This document shows positions 9,907 through 19,293 of a DNA stretch of 64,000 nucleotides, one piece after another. Both the position numbers and the translations under genes were made by a program. The notes beneath the pieces were generated by a model. The model was given only the letters and a program-made list of their open reading frames with translations, did no database searches and was not told the origin of the DNA. Source of the DNA: Campylobacterales bacterium (GTDB lineage Bacteria > Campylobacterota > Campylobacteria > Campylobacterales > Sulfurimonadaceae). Numbering within the stretch: the first letter of the stretch is position 1; every line of letters starts with the position of its first letter. The DNA is taken from NCBI GenBank assembly GCA_026390115.1, contig JAPLGO010000009.1, forward strand, positions 1 to 64,000, given 5' to 3'.

Positions 9907-12102
9907 ATGATTAAAATAACAAACTTTGCAGGTAATTTTTGGGGCGGTACTGCTGCCATGCTTGTTGCTATGCCTGCTGCTATCGCTTTTGGTGTTACAA
10001 TTTATGCGACCATAGGCGGGCATTTTGCTGCATACGGTGCAATTGCAGGTATCTTAGGTGTTGCCGCAATCGGAATTGTTGCCTCGCTCTTAGGCGGAAC
10101 ACAAAGGCTCATATCTGCTCCAAGCGCTCCAGCGGCAGCTGTTTTATCGGCTTTTGCAATGGAGCATATCTCAAAAGGAGTTCATGCAGACAGTGTGTTT
10201 GTAATGCTCATGGTAATCGCTCTTATAGCAGCCATTATACAAGTGCTTTTTGGGGTTGCAGGACTTGGGAGACTTATAAAATATATGCCATTTCCTGTTG
10301 TAAGCGGTTATTTAAGTGGGGTGGGACTGTATATTGTTGCCGCACAAACACCTAACTTTCTGGGTTTATCCCAAGGTGAACATTTTTTAGAATCAATTCA
10401 ATCCCCTGCACTATGGCAGTGGGAAAGTTTTATTGTTGGAGCGGTAACAATTGCAACTATGATATATGGGGAAAAGCTTTTCAAGGCTATTCCGGCTGTT
10501 ATTATGGCATTAGCCATGGGTATTGGAACCTATTTTTTACTAGGTCTGCTGAAACCTTCTCTATTTGAGCCTAACAATATTTTTATCATAGGAACGCTCG
10601 GCGGAAATGATGGAATCGATTTTTTCAAGATGATGTCATGGCGTTTTAATACACTTTTGGAACTCTCTTGGGAGAATATCGGAATGCTTTTTTTTCCTGC
10701 GCTCACCCTTGCCGCACTTCTCTCAATCGATACACTCAAAACATGCGTTATCCTTGACTCTATGACCCACTCTTTTCATAATTCTAACAAAGAGTTAATT
10801 GCTCAAGGCTCGGGAAACCTTCTCTCTGTCCTTATCGGTGGAATGCCCGGTTCGGGAACCATGGGTGCAACTATGGTAAATATCTCAAGCGGTGCAACAA
10901 CGCGATTATCTGGACTTATTGAAGGAGTTATGGCAGTCGTTGCTTTTGTTCTTTTGGGTACATTTATCGCGTGGATTCCTGTTGCCTCACTCGCTGCCAT
11001 TTTGATTGTAATCGGTTTTAGGATGATTGACACCCATAGTATTCAACTCTTAAAATCTAAAAAAACAGCACTTGATTTTTTTATTATCATTGCCGTTGCA
11101 GTGACTGCACTTTTTGTAAGTCTTATTGCAGCCGCCGGAGTTGGTTTGTTGCTGGCAATTGCTCTTTATATTACACAACAGATAGGGGCTTCCGTCGTGT
11201 ATCGTCATCTTGATGGAAATGATGTCCGAAGCAAGGTTATTCGCAGTGAAGAGGAGTCAGTTATCTTAACGACAAAGGGCGGAAATTTTTCTGTTTATGA
11301 GCTGCATGGAAGCCTTTTTTTTGGAACTGCCAATCAACTCTATACGATGCTGCGTGATGATCTGAAAGAGAAAAAATACATCATCATGGATATGAAACGA
11401 GTGCAAACCGTTGATTTAACGGCAGCACATATTTTGCTACAGATTAAGGATATTCTGCATGACAACAACGGCTATCTTTTACTGAGCAGACTGCCGCACA
11501 AACTCCCGACAGGGGATGATATGGAGAGCTACTTTAACCATGTCGGGCTCTTGAAACACTTAAGCCCTATAAAAGTTTTTGATGATTTAGAGTACGCAAT
11601 TGAGTGGGTTGAAGAGAGAGTTCTTAGTGAAAATCGCTCAGCAATTACAGAGGAGCTACCCTATGATCTTAAAGATTTTTCTCTTTTAGGGCACAGAAAA
11701 CAGGAGACAATAGATGAAATACAAGACTCATTTGAATGCAGAACTTTCAAAAAGGGAGAGATTATTTTTAAGCAGGGAGATTTAGCGGGAGAGCTTTACT
11801 TAATCCGTCGAGGGCTGGTTCGGATTGTTCTTAGAATTTCAGAACATAGTATAGTCCATTTAAGCACCTTGGGACAGGGTAATTTTTTTGGAGAGTTCTC
11901 TTTTTTAGAGGGAAGCCCTCAATACAGTGAAGCTTTCGCAACCATGGATACCGATCTGTTTGTCATATCCCGTGAAGCATTTGACGAATTTTCTCAGCGA
12001 CACCACAGAGCCTCTTTTCGTTTTATGCAGAGCCTCGCTACCGTATTGGCAGAAAGACTCCACCTCACAAGTTCCGAATTGGGTGCCGAGTATGATGTTT
12101 AG
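9907..12102 (+). CDS. SulP family anion transporter with STAS and C-terminal cyclic-nucleotide-binding domain
   Basis: SulP TM core, STAS-like segment (YIIMDMKRVQTVDLTAAHILL), cNMP-binding domain (FKKGEIIFKQGDLAGELYLIRRG...GQGNFFGEFSFLEG). Confidence 0.9.
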   Translation: MIKITNFAGNFWGGTAAMLVAMPAAIAFGVTIYATIGGHFAAYGAIAGILGVAAIGIVASLLGGTQRLISAPSAPAAAVLSAFAMEHISKGVHADSVFVMLMVIALIAAIIQVLFGVAGLGRLIKYMPFPVVSGYLSGVGLYIVAAQTPNFLGLSQGEHFLESIQSPALWQWESFIVGAVTIATMIYGEKLFKAIPAVIMALAMGIGTYFLLGLLKPSLFEPNNIFIIGTLGGNDGIDFFKMMSWRFNTLLELSWENIGMLFFPALTLAALLSIDTLKTCVILDSMTHSFHNSNKELIAQGSGNLLSVLIGGMPGSGTMGATMVNISSGATTRLSGLIEGVMAVVAFVLLGTFIAWIPVASLAAILIVIGFRMIDTHSIQLLKSKKTALDFFIIIAVAVTALFVSLIAAAGVGLLLAIALYITQQIGASVVYRHLDGNDVRSKVIRSEEESVILTTKGGNFSVYELHGSLFFGTANQLYTMLRDDLKEKKYIIMDMKRVQTVDLTAAHILLQIKDILHDNNGYLLLSRLPHKLPTGDDMESYFNHVGLLKHLSPIKVFDDLEYAIEWVEERVLSENRSAITEELPYDLKDFSLLGHRKQETIDEIQDSFECRTFKKGEIIFKQGDLAGELYLIRRGLVRIVLRISEHSIVHLSTLGQGNFFGEFSFLEGSPQYSEAFATMDTDLFVISREAFDEFSQRHHRASFRFMQSLATVLAERLHLTSSELGAEYDV

Positions 12103-12200
12103 TCGCAGATTTATAAAAATCTGCTTCATGACAAAAGTTCTTTTTAAAGAGCCAAATGTTCAAAGCGACCTTTCAAGTCAAAAGAGATAAAATCCCTTCT

Positions 12201-13262
12201 ATGATTAAAAGAATTCCCACTAAACAAATTTTTGTCGGTAATGTTGCTGTTGGCGGTGATGCGCCTATCTCTACACAATCTATGACATTCTCGCAAACTG
12301 CGGATGTCGCTAGCACGGTTGAGCAGATTAATAGGCTCCATTTTGCGGGGTGTGACATCGTGCGTGTTGCCGTTCCCAACATGGAGGATGCACTTGCTCT
12401 CAAGGCTATCAAAGAGCAGATATCTCTGCCTCTTGTTGCAGATATTCACTTCAATCATAAATTAGCCCTCATCGCTGCGGAAGTTGTAGATTGTATCCGC
12501 ATCAATCCCGGAAACATCGGTTCAAAAGAGAAAGTTGCGGAGGTTGTAAAGGCATGTCAGGCGCGCAATATTCCTATCCGCATCGGTGTAAATGCAGGGA
12601 GTTTGGAAAAAGAGTTTTTGAACAAATATGGACAGACTGCCGAGGGGATGGTCGCTTCTGCGGAGTACAACATCAAATATTTAGAAGATTTGGGTTTTAG
12701 CAACATAAAAATCTCTCTCAAAGCCAGCGATGTGCAAAGAACCGTCGTGGCGTACAGAATGCTCCGACCGAAAAACAGCTACCCTTTTCATCTTGGAGTC
12801 ACAGAGGCGGGAACACTTTTTCATGCGACGGTTAAAAGCTCTATCGGGCTTGGTGCACTTCTGCTTGACGGCATCGGCGACACCATGCGAGTCTCAATAA
12901 CGGGAGAACTTGAAGAGGAGATAAAAGTTGCACGGGCGATTTTAAAAGACAGCGGTGCAATGCCCGATGGGCTCAACATCATCTCCTGCCCGACATGCGG
13001 ACGCATCGAAGCCGACTTGGTGAGTGCCGTGAGCGAAATAGAAAAACGAACAGCGCACATCAAAACTCCGCTCAATGTCTCTGTCATGGGATGCGTGGTC
13101 AATGCGATAGGCGAAGCCGCACATGCCGATGTTGCCATTGCCTACGGAAAAGGAAAAGGGCTTGTTATGGTCAAAGGCGAAGTTGTAGCGAATCTTGATG
13201 AACGAGAGCTTGTGGATAGATTTGTTTATGAGATAGAAAAAATGTCGAAAGAGAATAACTGA
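12201..13262 (+). CDS. ispG: 4-hydroxy-3-methylbut-2-en-1-yl diphosphate synthase IspG
   Basis: [45 protein letters not shown]; likely start ATG 12201 rather than 12156. Confidence 0.95.
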   Translation: MIKRIPTKQIFVGNVAVGGDAPISTQSMTFSQTADVASTVEQINRLHFAGCDIVRVAVPNMEDALALKAIKEQISLPLVADIHFNHKLALIAAEVVDCIRINPGNIGSKEKVAEVVKACQARNIPIRIGVNAGSLEKEFLNKYGQTAEGMVASAEYNIKYLEDLGFSNIKISLKASDVQRTVVAYRMLRPKNSYPFHLGVTEAGTLFHATVKSSIGLGALLLDGIGDTMRVSITGELEEEIKVARAILKDSGAMPDGLNIISCPTCGRIEADLVSAVSEIEKRTAHIKTPLNVSVMGCVVNAIGEAAHADVAIAYGKGKGLVMVKGEVVANLDERELVDRFVYEIEKMSKENN

Positions 13263-14713
13263 TGCAAGACAACCTATACAACCTAGCCTTTGAGCGCTCG
13301 ATTTTAAGCTCGATTGTTTTTGAACCTCAGCAGTTTGATGAACTTAGCACCGCCCTGAAAAAAGATGATTTCTATCTTTCTGCGCATCAGGATATTTTTG
13401 CCTCGATGCTGAAACTGTTGCAAAAAGATGAGCCGATTGATGAGGAGTTTATCAAAAAAGAGCTTCTCAAAGTCAAAAAATTTGATGAACAGGTTATGCT
13501 TGAAATTCTCTCCGCAAACCCTATCTCAAATACAAAAGCCTATGTAAATGAAATAAAAGACAAGTCGCTCAAACGCCACCTTTTAACCCTTACAACGGAG
13601 ATAAAAAGAGTAACCGTTGAAGAGGAACTCACAAGTGCCGAAGTGATTGACATAGTTGAAAAAAAGCTCTATGAAATCACGCAAGACAACCAGACAAGCG
13701 ATTTTAAAGACTCTCCAAAGATGACCTTTGACACTATGGAGTACATCAAAGAGATGAAGGCTCGTGGAAACACGGTTTTGGTCGGGGTGGATACGGGCTA
13801 CCATGAACTCAATAAAATGACAACTGGTTTTGGAAAGGGCGACCTTGTAATTATTGCAGCAAGACCTGCCATGGGGAAAACCTCTTTTGTGCTGAACACA
13901 GTAAACTCTCTTATTATGCAGGGAAAAGGTGTTGCTTTTTTCTCTTTGGAGATGCCGGCAGAGCAGCTGATGCTGAGACTTCTCTCAATTCAGACCTCCA
14001 TTCCTCTTCAAAAACTTCGTGTCGGAGATATGAACGATGACCAGTGGAGCAGCCTGAGCAGTGCAATCAACAAGATGAACAGTGCCAAACTTTATGTGGA
14101 CGACCATGGAAGTATCAATATAAATCAGCTCCGCTCCAAACTGAGAAAACTTAAAAACCAACATCCTGAGATTGAGATAGCGGTAATTGATTATTTGCAG
14201 ATTATGAGCGGTGTGGGAACACAAGATAGACACTTACAAGTCTCAGAAATCTCAAGAGGTCTGAAGATGTTGGCAAGAGAGCTAAACATGCCAATCGTCG
14301 CACTCTCTCAGCTCAACCGCGGGCTTGAGAGCAGAAACGACAAACGACCGATGCTCAGCGATATTCGTGAATCTGGTTCTATTGAGCAGGATGCGGACAT
14401 TATTCTCTTCGTTTACCGCGACGATGTTTATCTCTACAAAGAGGAAAAAGAGAGAGAAAAAGCTGCAAAAGCCGATGGCAAAGAGTTTAACTCCTCCTAT
14501 GTTGAAAAAGAGGAGGAGGAGGCTGAGATTATCATAGGCAAACAAAGAAATGGACCTACCGGACATGTAAAGCTTATATTTCAGAAAAAACTCACCCGCT
14601 TTATTGATACTCCCTCTTTTGCAAAAGGGGTGGAAACTGTGTATGAAAATATTGATACACGCTCCGCTCAGGTTGATTTTGGAGACTCCTCCATCTCGAT
14701 GCCCACCCTTTAG
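13262..14713 (+). CDS. dnaB: Replicative DNA helicase DnaB
   Basis: IIAARPAMGKTSFVLN Walker A, VIDYLQIM, QLNRGLESR.DKRPMLSDIRESGSIEQDAD. Confidence 0.96.
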   Translation: MQDNLYNLAFERSILSSIVFEPQQFDELSTALKKDDFYLSAHQDIFASMLKLLQKDEPIDEEFIKKELLKVKKFDEQVMLEILSANPISNTKAYVNEIKDKSLKRHLLTLTTEIKRVTVEEELTSAEVIDIVEKKLYEITQDNQTSDFKDSPKMTFDTMEYIKEMKARGNTVLVGVDTGYHELNKMTTGFGKGDLVIIAARPAMGKTSFVLNTVNSLIMQGKGVAFFSLEMPAEQLMLRLLSIQTSIPLQKLRVGDMNDDQWSSLSSAINKMNSAKLYVDDHGSININQLRSKLRKLKNQHPEIEIAVIDYLQIMSGVGTQDRHLQVSEISRGLKMLARELNMPIVALSQLNRGLESRNDKRPMLSDIRESGSIEQDADIILFVYRDDVYLYKEEKEREKAAKADGKEFNSSYVEKEEEEAEIIIGKQRNGPTGHVKLIFQKKLTRFIDTPSFAKGVETVYENIDTRSAQVDFGDSSISMPTL

Positions 14714-15219
14714 CCATGCTCGAAAAAGTCTCGCTCTTTAATGCAAAGCGAGACTTTTTAAACTTCTTCTTTGCATGCGGATTTATCCTTTTTTACACTC
14801 TACTTATGGAGTATCAGAACTACAAAAATTTTACAAAGTTTGATACAGCACTGGTCAATGCTACCGTTTTAAGCCAATACACAAAAACAAAAGAGTCAAA
14901 AACATATCAGATTCTGAAGCTAAAAAGTGACACAGGATTTGTTTTTTATACCATGAAAAACAGCTCATTTCCAGAATCACTTGGCAAAACACTTAAGCTT
15001 GAGATAACTACTGATAAGATTAGTTTTTATAACTACTTCACCTCTTTTTTTTCATACAGCACTATCTTGGACAGTAGTTATAATGAGACTCTGAAGCAGA
15101 AATTAAATAACTTTATTGCATCCCAACATGAAAACAGAGAGATGGCGAATATATATCAAGCACTCTTTTTAGCCATGCCGGTCGATAAAAGTTTACAAGC
15201 AAACTTCTCCGTTTTAGGG

Positions 15220-15224
15220 GTCTC
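15220..15224. repeat. Left copy of 5-bp target-site duplication GTCTC
   Basis: GTCTC just before TGACAATAG; identical GTCTC at 23361-23365. Confidence 0.85.
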
Positions 15225-15248
15225 TGACAATAGTCTGAGTTTTTTGTA
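15225..15248 (+). repeat. Left terminal inverted repeat
   Basis: TGACAATAGTCTGAGTTTTTTGTA, imperfect match to the right end. Confidence 0.75.
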
Positions 15249-15286
15249 CAATTCAAATTAAACTATTAAGTTTTATAGCTTTTTTA

Positions 15287-15310
15287 GTCATACTAAGTTG
15301 TACTAAAATT
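15287..15310 (+). repeat. Putative transposase-binding direct repeat 1
   Basis: GTCATACTAAGTTGTACTAAAATT. Confidence 0.6.
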
Positions 15311-15314
15311 CTAG

Positions 15315-15337
15315 CTCATTGTATTAGTTTGTAAATT
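15315..15337 (+). repeat. Putative transposase-binding direct repeat 2
   Basis: CTCATTGTATTAGTTTGTAAATT. Confidence 0.5.
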
Positions 15338-15361
15338 GTCATATTAATTTGTATAAGTTTT
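15338..15361 (+). repeat. Putative transposase-binding direct repeat 3
   Basis: GTCATATTAATTTGTATAAGTTTT. Confidence 0.6.
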
Positions 15362-15372
15362 AAGGAGCTTAG

Positions 15373-16080
15373 ATGTTTGATAAACCTTCAAGAGTAATAC
15401 CAAAGAATTATAGAAACATAACGGGTAAGTTTTCTAGCAAAAAGTCTGACAGGCTTATCAGCTATGAATCAAAACTCGAACGTGATTTTCTATATCTTTT
15501 TGAGCTTAACAATATTGTTTTGAAAATACTTGAACAGCCTTTTACAGTTGAATATACTATGGATCAGCAAGAATACAAATATACACCAGATTTTTATTTA
15601 AAAACACCTATGGGATATAAAGATATCGTTGTTGAAGTTAAGTATCATAATGAGCTAAAAACAATATTTCCCACCTCAAAATACAAATATAGGGCTGCAC
15701 AACAACATATAAAAGATGCAGATATTGAATTTCATATTTATACCGATAGATGCAGTTTCATTCAAAGTGATGAGTATAAATTCAACACACATTTTTTGCT
15801 AAATTACAATTTTCTACCTACTGATGATCTACAGATAATTCAAGAACTATTTTTTCCATACATTAGTATCGAACAACTACTTAATCTGTATAGCAGTGAT
15901 AAATACAAACAACTAAATTTGTTAAATAGTCTCTGGACAATGATTAGGAGAAACATCATTAGAGTTGATCTATTTGAAAAATTAACGTTGGATACTCAGT
16001 TGTTGGAACTTAAAAGATATGACGAGGAAACTTATATGGCTCATCTTGATGGAAAAATATTAAAAGGGTATTTATTATGA
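15373..16080 (+). CDS. tnsA: TnsA-like heteromeric transposase endonuclease subunit
   Basis: PD-(D/E)XK signature: YESKLERDFLYLFELNN...YTPDFYLKT...DIVVEVKY; first gene of the element. Confidence 0.82.
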   Translation: MFDKPSRVIPKNYRNITGKFSSKKSDRLISYESKLERDFLYLFELNNIVLKILEQPFTVEYTMDQQEYKYTPDFYLKTPMGYKDIVVEVKYHNELKTIFPTSKYKYRAAQQHIKDADIEFHIYTDRCSFIQSDEYKFNTHFLLNYNFLPTDDLQIIQELFFPYISIEQLLNLYSSDKYKQLNLLNSLWTMIRRNIIRVDLFEKLTLDTQLLELKRYDEETYMAHLDGKILKGYLL

Positions 16081-16283
16081 GTTTAGAGATCAAAGAAAAT
16101 GCCAAAGTATATAAATTGGATCAGGAATACATTATTACTAAAGTTATTCCACAGGTTTTGCAAATAGTGTTAATATTTTATTACTCATTTATCATCTCTA
16201 GGAATCAGAATAATATATTAAACTTTAAAGAGATAGAATTTTTAAAAATACAGAGGAGCGAAAAATGTCAAATAATTTTATAG
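16077..16283 (+). pseudogene. Possible remnant of a tnsB N-terminus (truncated transposase)
   Basis: ATG overlaps the tnsA stop by 4 bp, where tnsB is expected; short ORF KVYKLDQEYIITKVIP followed by non-conserved sequence; no DDE domain. Confidence 0.45.
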
Positions 16284-16426
16284 ACGATGACTTAGTATCT
16301 GACGAAAAAGAGCAGGATGATGATGTTGCTTATGACTATTTGAATGAAAAACCTATAGATGAGGATGATTATGAAGATGAGGACGGATATGAGCATGAAG
16401 AAAATGACGATAGGTTTTATTTTTAA
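16265..16426 (+). CDS. Small acidic protein (53 aa)
   Basis: MSNNFIDDDLVSDEKEQDDDVAYDYLNEKPIDEDDYEDEDGYEHEENDDRFYF, strongly D/E-rich. Confidence 0.4.
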   Translation: MSNNFIDDDLVSDEKEQDDDVAYDYLNEKPIDEDDYEDEDGYEHEENDDRFYF

Positions 16427-16471
16427 ATATACAAATCGTTCATAAAATTCGAGCTGTGATACAATACATCT

Positions 16472-16702
16472 ATGAAATCAGTATTCGATGAACCCATTCC
16501 TTTTAGCGACTATGTAATATTCTACTTTGTAGATAAGTTTGGAGTTGGCTGGCTAGACTTTTACTATGCCATACTTGTGATAATTGTCGGCATTACAATA
16601 GGTGGGTGGGTAACAGCTTTTTATGCTTACTCAAAATGCCAACGAGCTATTCAAGAAGCAGTAGAAGACGAACAAGCCTCTAGAAGCAGAAGGAAGAAAT
16701 AA
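16472..16702 (+). CDS. Small single-TM membrane protein
   Basis: 76 aa, one TM; stop abuts the ATG of the prepilin-like gene. Confidence 0.5.
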   Translation: MKSVFDEPIPFSDYVIFYFVDKFGVGWLDFYYAILVIIVGITIGGWVTAFYAYSKCQRAIQEAVEDEQASRSRRKK

Positions 16703-17239
16703 ATGAAAAGAGCCTTTACTCTATTAGAACTTGTGTTCGTAACTGTAGCAATAGGTATATTAGCGGCTATTATTATCCCAAGAGTGAGTAGTCACTCTGT
16801 CCCAGAAGCTGCTATACAATTAAAAGACCACATCAGATACACACAGCACTTAGCGATGGTGAATGATAAGTTTGATGCTGCAAACCCGACTTGGCATAGA
16901 AACAGATGGCAGATTAAATTTACTGGTAATCAATACTCCATAGTAAGTGATAATAATACAGTATTCGCTAAAGACCCTCAAAACAACGGTAAAAATCTAC
17001 AAAACTTAGATCTCAATAGCAAATATGGTGTTACAGTTGCATTAAGTGGCAGTTGCGGGGCAAATGCAATAATTAGCTTTGACCACTTGGGAAGACCGCT
17101 TGTTGGAGATTTAAGTGCTACAACTAAAGCGTATGATGCTACAAAACTAATGACAGCAAATTGTGTCATTACTCTCTCAAATGGCAGTGAAGCTGATCAG
17201 AACCTTACTATCATTCCTGAAACGGGGTATGTTCGATGA
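16703..17239 (+). CDS. Prepilin-like protein with N-methylation motif
   Basis: MKRAFTLLELVFVTVAIGILAAIIIPR type IV pilin/pseudopilin N-terminus. Confidence 0.85.
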   Translation: MKRAFTLLELVFVTVAIGILAAIIIPRVSSHSVPEAAIQLKDHIRYTQHLAMVNDKFDAANPTWHRNRWQIKFTGNQYSIVSDNNTVFAKDPQNNGKNLQNLDLNSKYGVTVALSGSCGANAIISFDHLGRPLVGDLSATTKAYDATKLMTANCVITLSNGSEADQNLTIIPETGYVR

Positions 17240-17292
17240 GTATAAGTTACTTTGGGCTTACCCTGCATAAAAAAACACATTAAGAAAATTGA

Positions 17293-17742
17293 ATGCAATC
17301 GGTAAAAACAAAGAGTAGAAAAATAAGGCTCAATAAAAAATATCAGCCAATTGCCACTGAGTCAGATGAAATTTATATCAATGGCTTCTTTCATTTTAAT
17401 GTATCCCAAATAATAAAAGATATTGATTCTAAAAAACTTATTGTTCAATCAGAAAAAATCAACTTGAAGCATTGGCTCAAAGACCATTCTCTTGAATTTA
17501 GTGTTATAGACAAAGAGCATCTTAAAACAGTTGATACAAATAAGCCTATTTTACAAGCAGAAATCAGAATCAACAAATATGAAATTATTGATGGCAATCA
17601 TAGAATCCAAAAAGCTTTTGATGATGGCTTGAAATTTATAGACTCCTATAAGCTCCAGGGAGAGCAACTTCTACCCTATTTTATGGAAACTGTGCAGTAT
17701 GAAGCGTATGTGCGATATTGGAATGAAAAGTTACTTGATTAA
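17293..17742 (+). CDS. ParB/Srx-fold-like hypothetical protein
   Basis: EIRINKYEIIDGNHRIQKAFDDG resembles the ParB-like DGNHR motif. Confidence 0.45.
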   Translation: MQSVKTKSRKIRLNKKYQPIATESDEIYINGFFHFNVSQIIKDIDSKKLIVQSEKINLKHWLKDHSLEFSVIDKEHLKTVDTNKPILQAEIRINKYEIIDGNHRIQKAFDDGLKFIDSYKLQGEQLLPYFMETVQYEAYVRYWNEKLLD

Positions 17743-17927
17743 ATGAATAAGAATTGATTATCTGCATAGTAACATGAAATTTTGCAAGAACTCTAATGAA
17801 TAAAAAAATTAAAATTAAGTTATTAATAAGTAACAACTTATTTCAAATAAATATTTTTTGTTAAAATACATCTATAAATTTTAATTATATAAGATACAAT
17901 CATTTTATTCACACATTAGGATTCAAA

Positions 17928-18143
17928 ATGAAAAAATTGTTGTTAAGTTTATTTATCTTGTTTGGATTGTTTAGTCCAGCATCAGCTGCGACTCATGTTA
18001 AGGGTTATACAAAGTCAAACGGTACACATGTTACATCACACATGAGAAGTAACTCAAACTCATCTAAAAAAGACAACTATTCTACAAAAGGAAATGTAAA
18101 TCCATATACTGGAGCTGTTGGCACTAAACCTGCATATAAATAA
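17928..18143 (+). CDS. Small exported protein (HVKGYTKSNGTHVTSHMRSN type)
   Basis: Signal peptide MKKLLLSLFILFGLFSPASA; similar motif repeated near 18500. Confidence 0.6.
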   Translation: MKKLLLSLFILFGLFSPASAATHVKGYTKSNGTHVTSHMRSNSNSSKKDNYSTKGNVNPYTGAVGTKPAYK

Positions 18144-18197
18144 AGATGGAGAAGGCATTAATAGACTGAGACTTAAAATTATTATGTAAGGTAGATT

Positions 18198-18455
18198 ATG
18201 AAAAAGATTATACTGTCACTATCTTTGCTTTTTATATTTGTGCAAGCTGATCTTAACATTTTAGTAATTGATAAAAAAGATTCAAGTGAGCAGTCGCTTT
18301 GCAGGAAAAATTTGGATACTCAGAGTATTCAACAAAGAGGTTGCTGTTCACATCATGGTGGGGTTAGTGGATGCTCTAATGGAAAAATTGTTTGCAATGA
18401 CGGTACTTATAGTCCATCTTGTACATGTGCTATACCATTAAATCCATTAGGCTAA
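18198..18455 (+). CDS. Small Cys-rich exported protein
   Basis: Signal peptide plus QRGCCSHHGGVSGCSNGKIVCNDGTYSPSCTC. Confidence 0.6.
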   Translation: MKKIILSLSLLFIFVQADLNILVIDKKDSSEQSLCRKNLDTQSIQQRGCCSHHGGVSGCSNGKIVCNDGTYSPSCTCAIPLNPLG

Positions 18456-18474
18456 TAGAAGGAAAAAATTATTC

Positions 18475-18618
18475 ATCTATTTTTGATATCTACTCTATAT
18501 GCGAAAGATGTTAGTGTTAAAGGTTATTATCGAAGCAATGGCATCCTTGTCAGTCCACACATTAGAAGTTCGCCAGATTCTTCCAAACAGTATCGACGAG
18601 CTAAAAGACACTTATAAT
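18475..18618 (+). pseudogene. Degenerate paralogue of the 17928 small exported protein
   Basis: Frame reads LFLISTLYAKDVSVKGYYRSNGILVSPHIRSSPDSSKQYRRAKRHL* with no ATG start; matches VKGYTKSNGTHVTSHMRSNSNSSKK. Confidence 0.5.
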
Positions 18619-18621
18619 ATG

Positions 18622-19215
18622 TTATGTATGGCTCAATCTTTGTGATAATTTTTCTACCCATTCAATTTGCTTTTTATATATTCTTGGCAAAGGATGATAA
18701 TAGGCATATTGCTTAGTATCTTTTTTTATCCCAATAGGTGATGGATGATTTATTGTTTCAATAGCCAACTTAGCAAGTTCGGTTAGTAATGAGTTCACAC
18801 CCCATCCATATATTATAGGAACGTCTTTAACAAATAATGAGTTAAAATCATCTATTCTATCGCTGTCAAAAATCGTGTGGGGAACAGTCTTTGAGTCTTC
18901 CGATTTTACAAACTTATATAACTTGTTTGAATCAGGTGTTCTTAAATCAGAAAGATTTAGAATGCGTGCATATTTAAACGAAGTATTTTTCATTACTTTC
19001 ATAATTTGATCTTGTGTATTGTCAGGTGCAGCAAATGAAGGCTTAGTGTTATTATCTATTCCATCTAATGGATATGATGATCCCGGGTTCATCATGACAA
19101 CCATGAGATCAGGATTTGTGATTTGTGATGATTTGAGTTTTATATCGAGATATTTTCTGCATTTATAATCACAAATTTTATAAAACAGGCCGGTTATTTC
19201 ATATTCATTTCTCAT
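18622..19215 (-). CDS. DUF1643-like protein
   Basis: VVMMNPGSSYPLDG, ILNLSDLRTPD, YGWGVNSLL, HPLPR motif order. Confidence 0.45.
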   Translation of the reverse strand: MRNEYEITGLFYKICDYKCRKYLDIKLKSSQITNPDLMVVMMNPGSSYPLDGIDNNTKPSFAAPDNTQDQIMKVMKNTSFKYARILNLSDLRTPDSNKLYKFVKSEDSKTVPHTIFDSDRIDDFNSLFVKDVPIIYGWGVNSLLTELAKLAIETINHPSPIGIKKDTKQYAYYHPLPRIYKKQIEWVEKLSQRLSHT

Positions 19216-19293
19216 CTAATTTATCCCTTTTGGAATGACCCCCACTTATATAGACAGAAACTTATTCAGTTAACACCTAATTTTTTGAAGCCT

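Larger units (their letters stand above)
14716..15261 (+). pseudogene. comEC: comEC 5' fragment, split by a mobile element; native sequence to 15224, then a read-through tail
   Basis: ComEC-like N-terminal region ending QANFSVLGVS; continues in frame with 23366-24119 when the insertion and one GTCTC copy are removed. Confidence 0.88.

Noticed and set aside
12156-12200. Upstream-extended IspG N-terminus ([15 protein letters not shown])
   Set aside because: ATG at 12201 fits the typical IspG N-terminus better; the extension is probably not translated.
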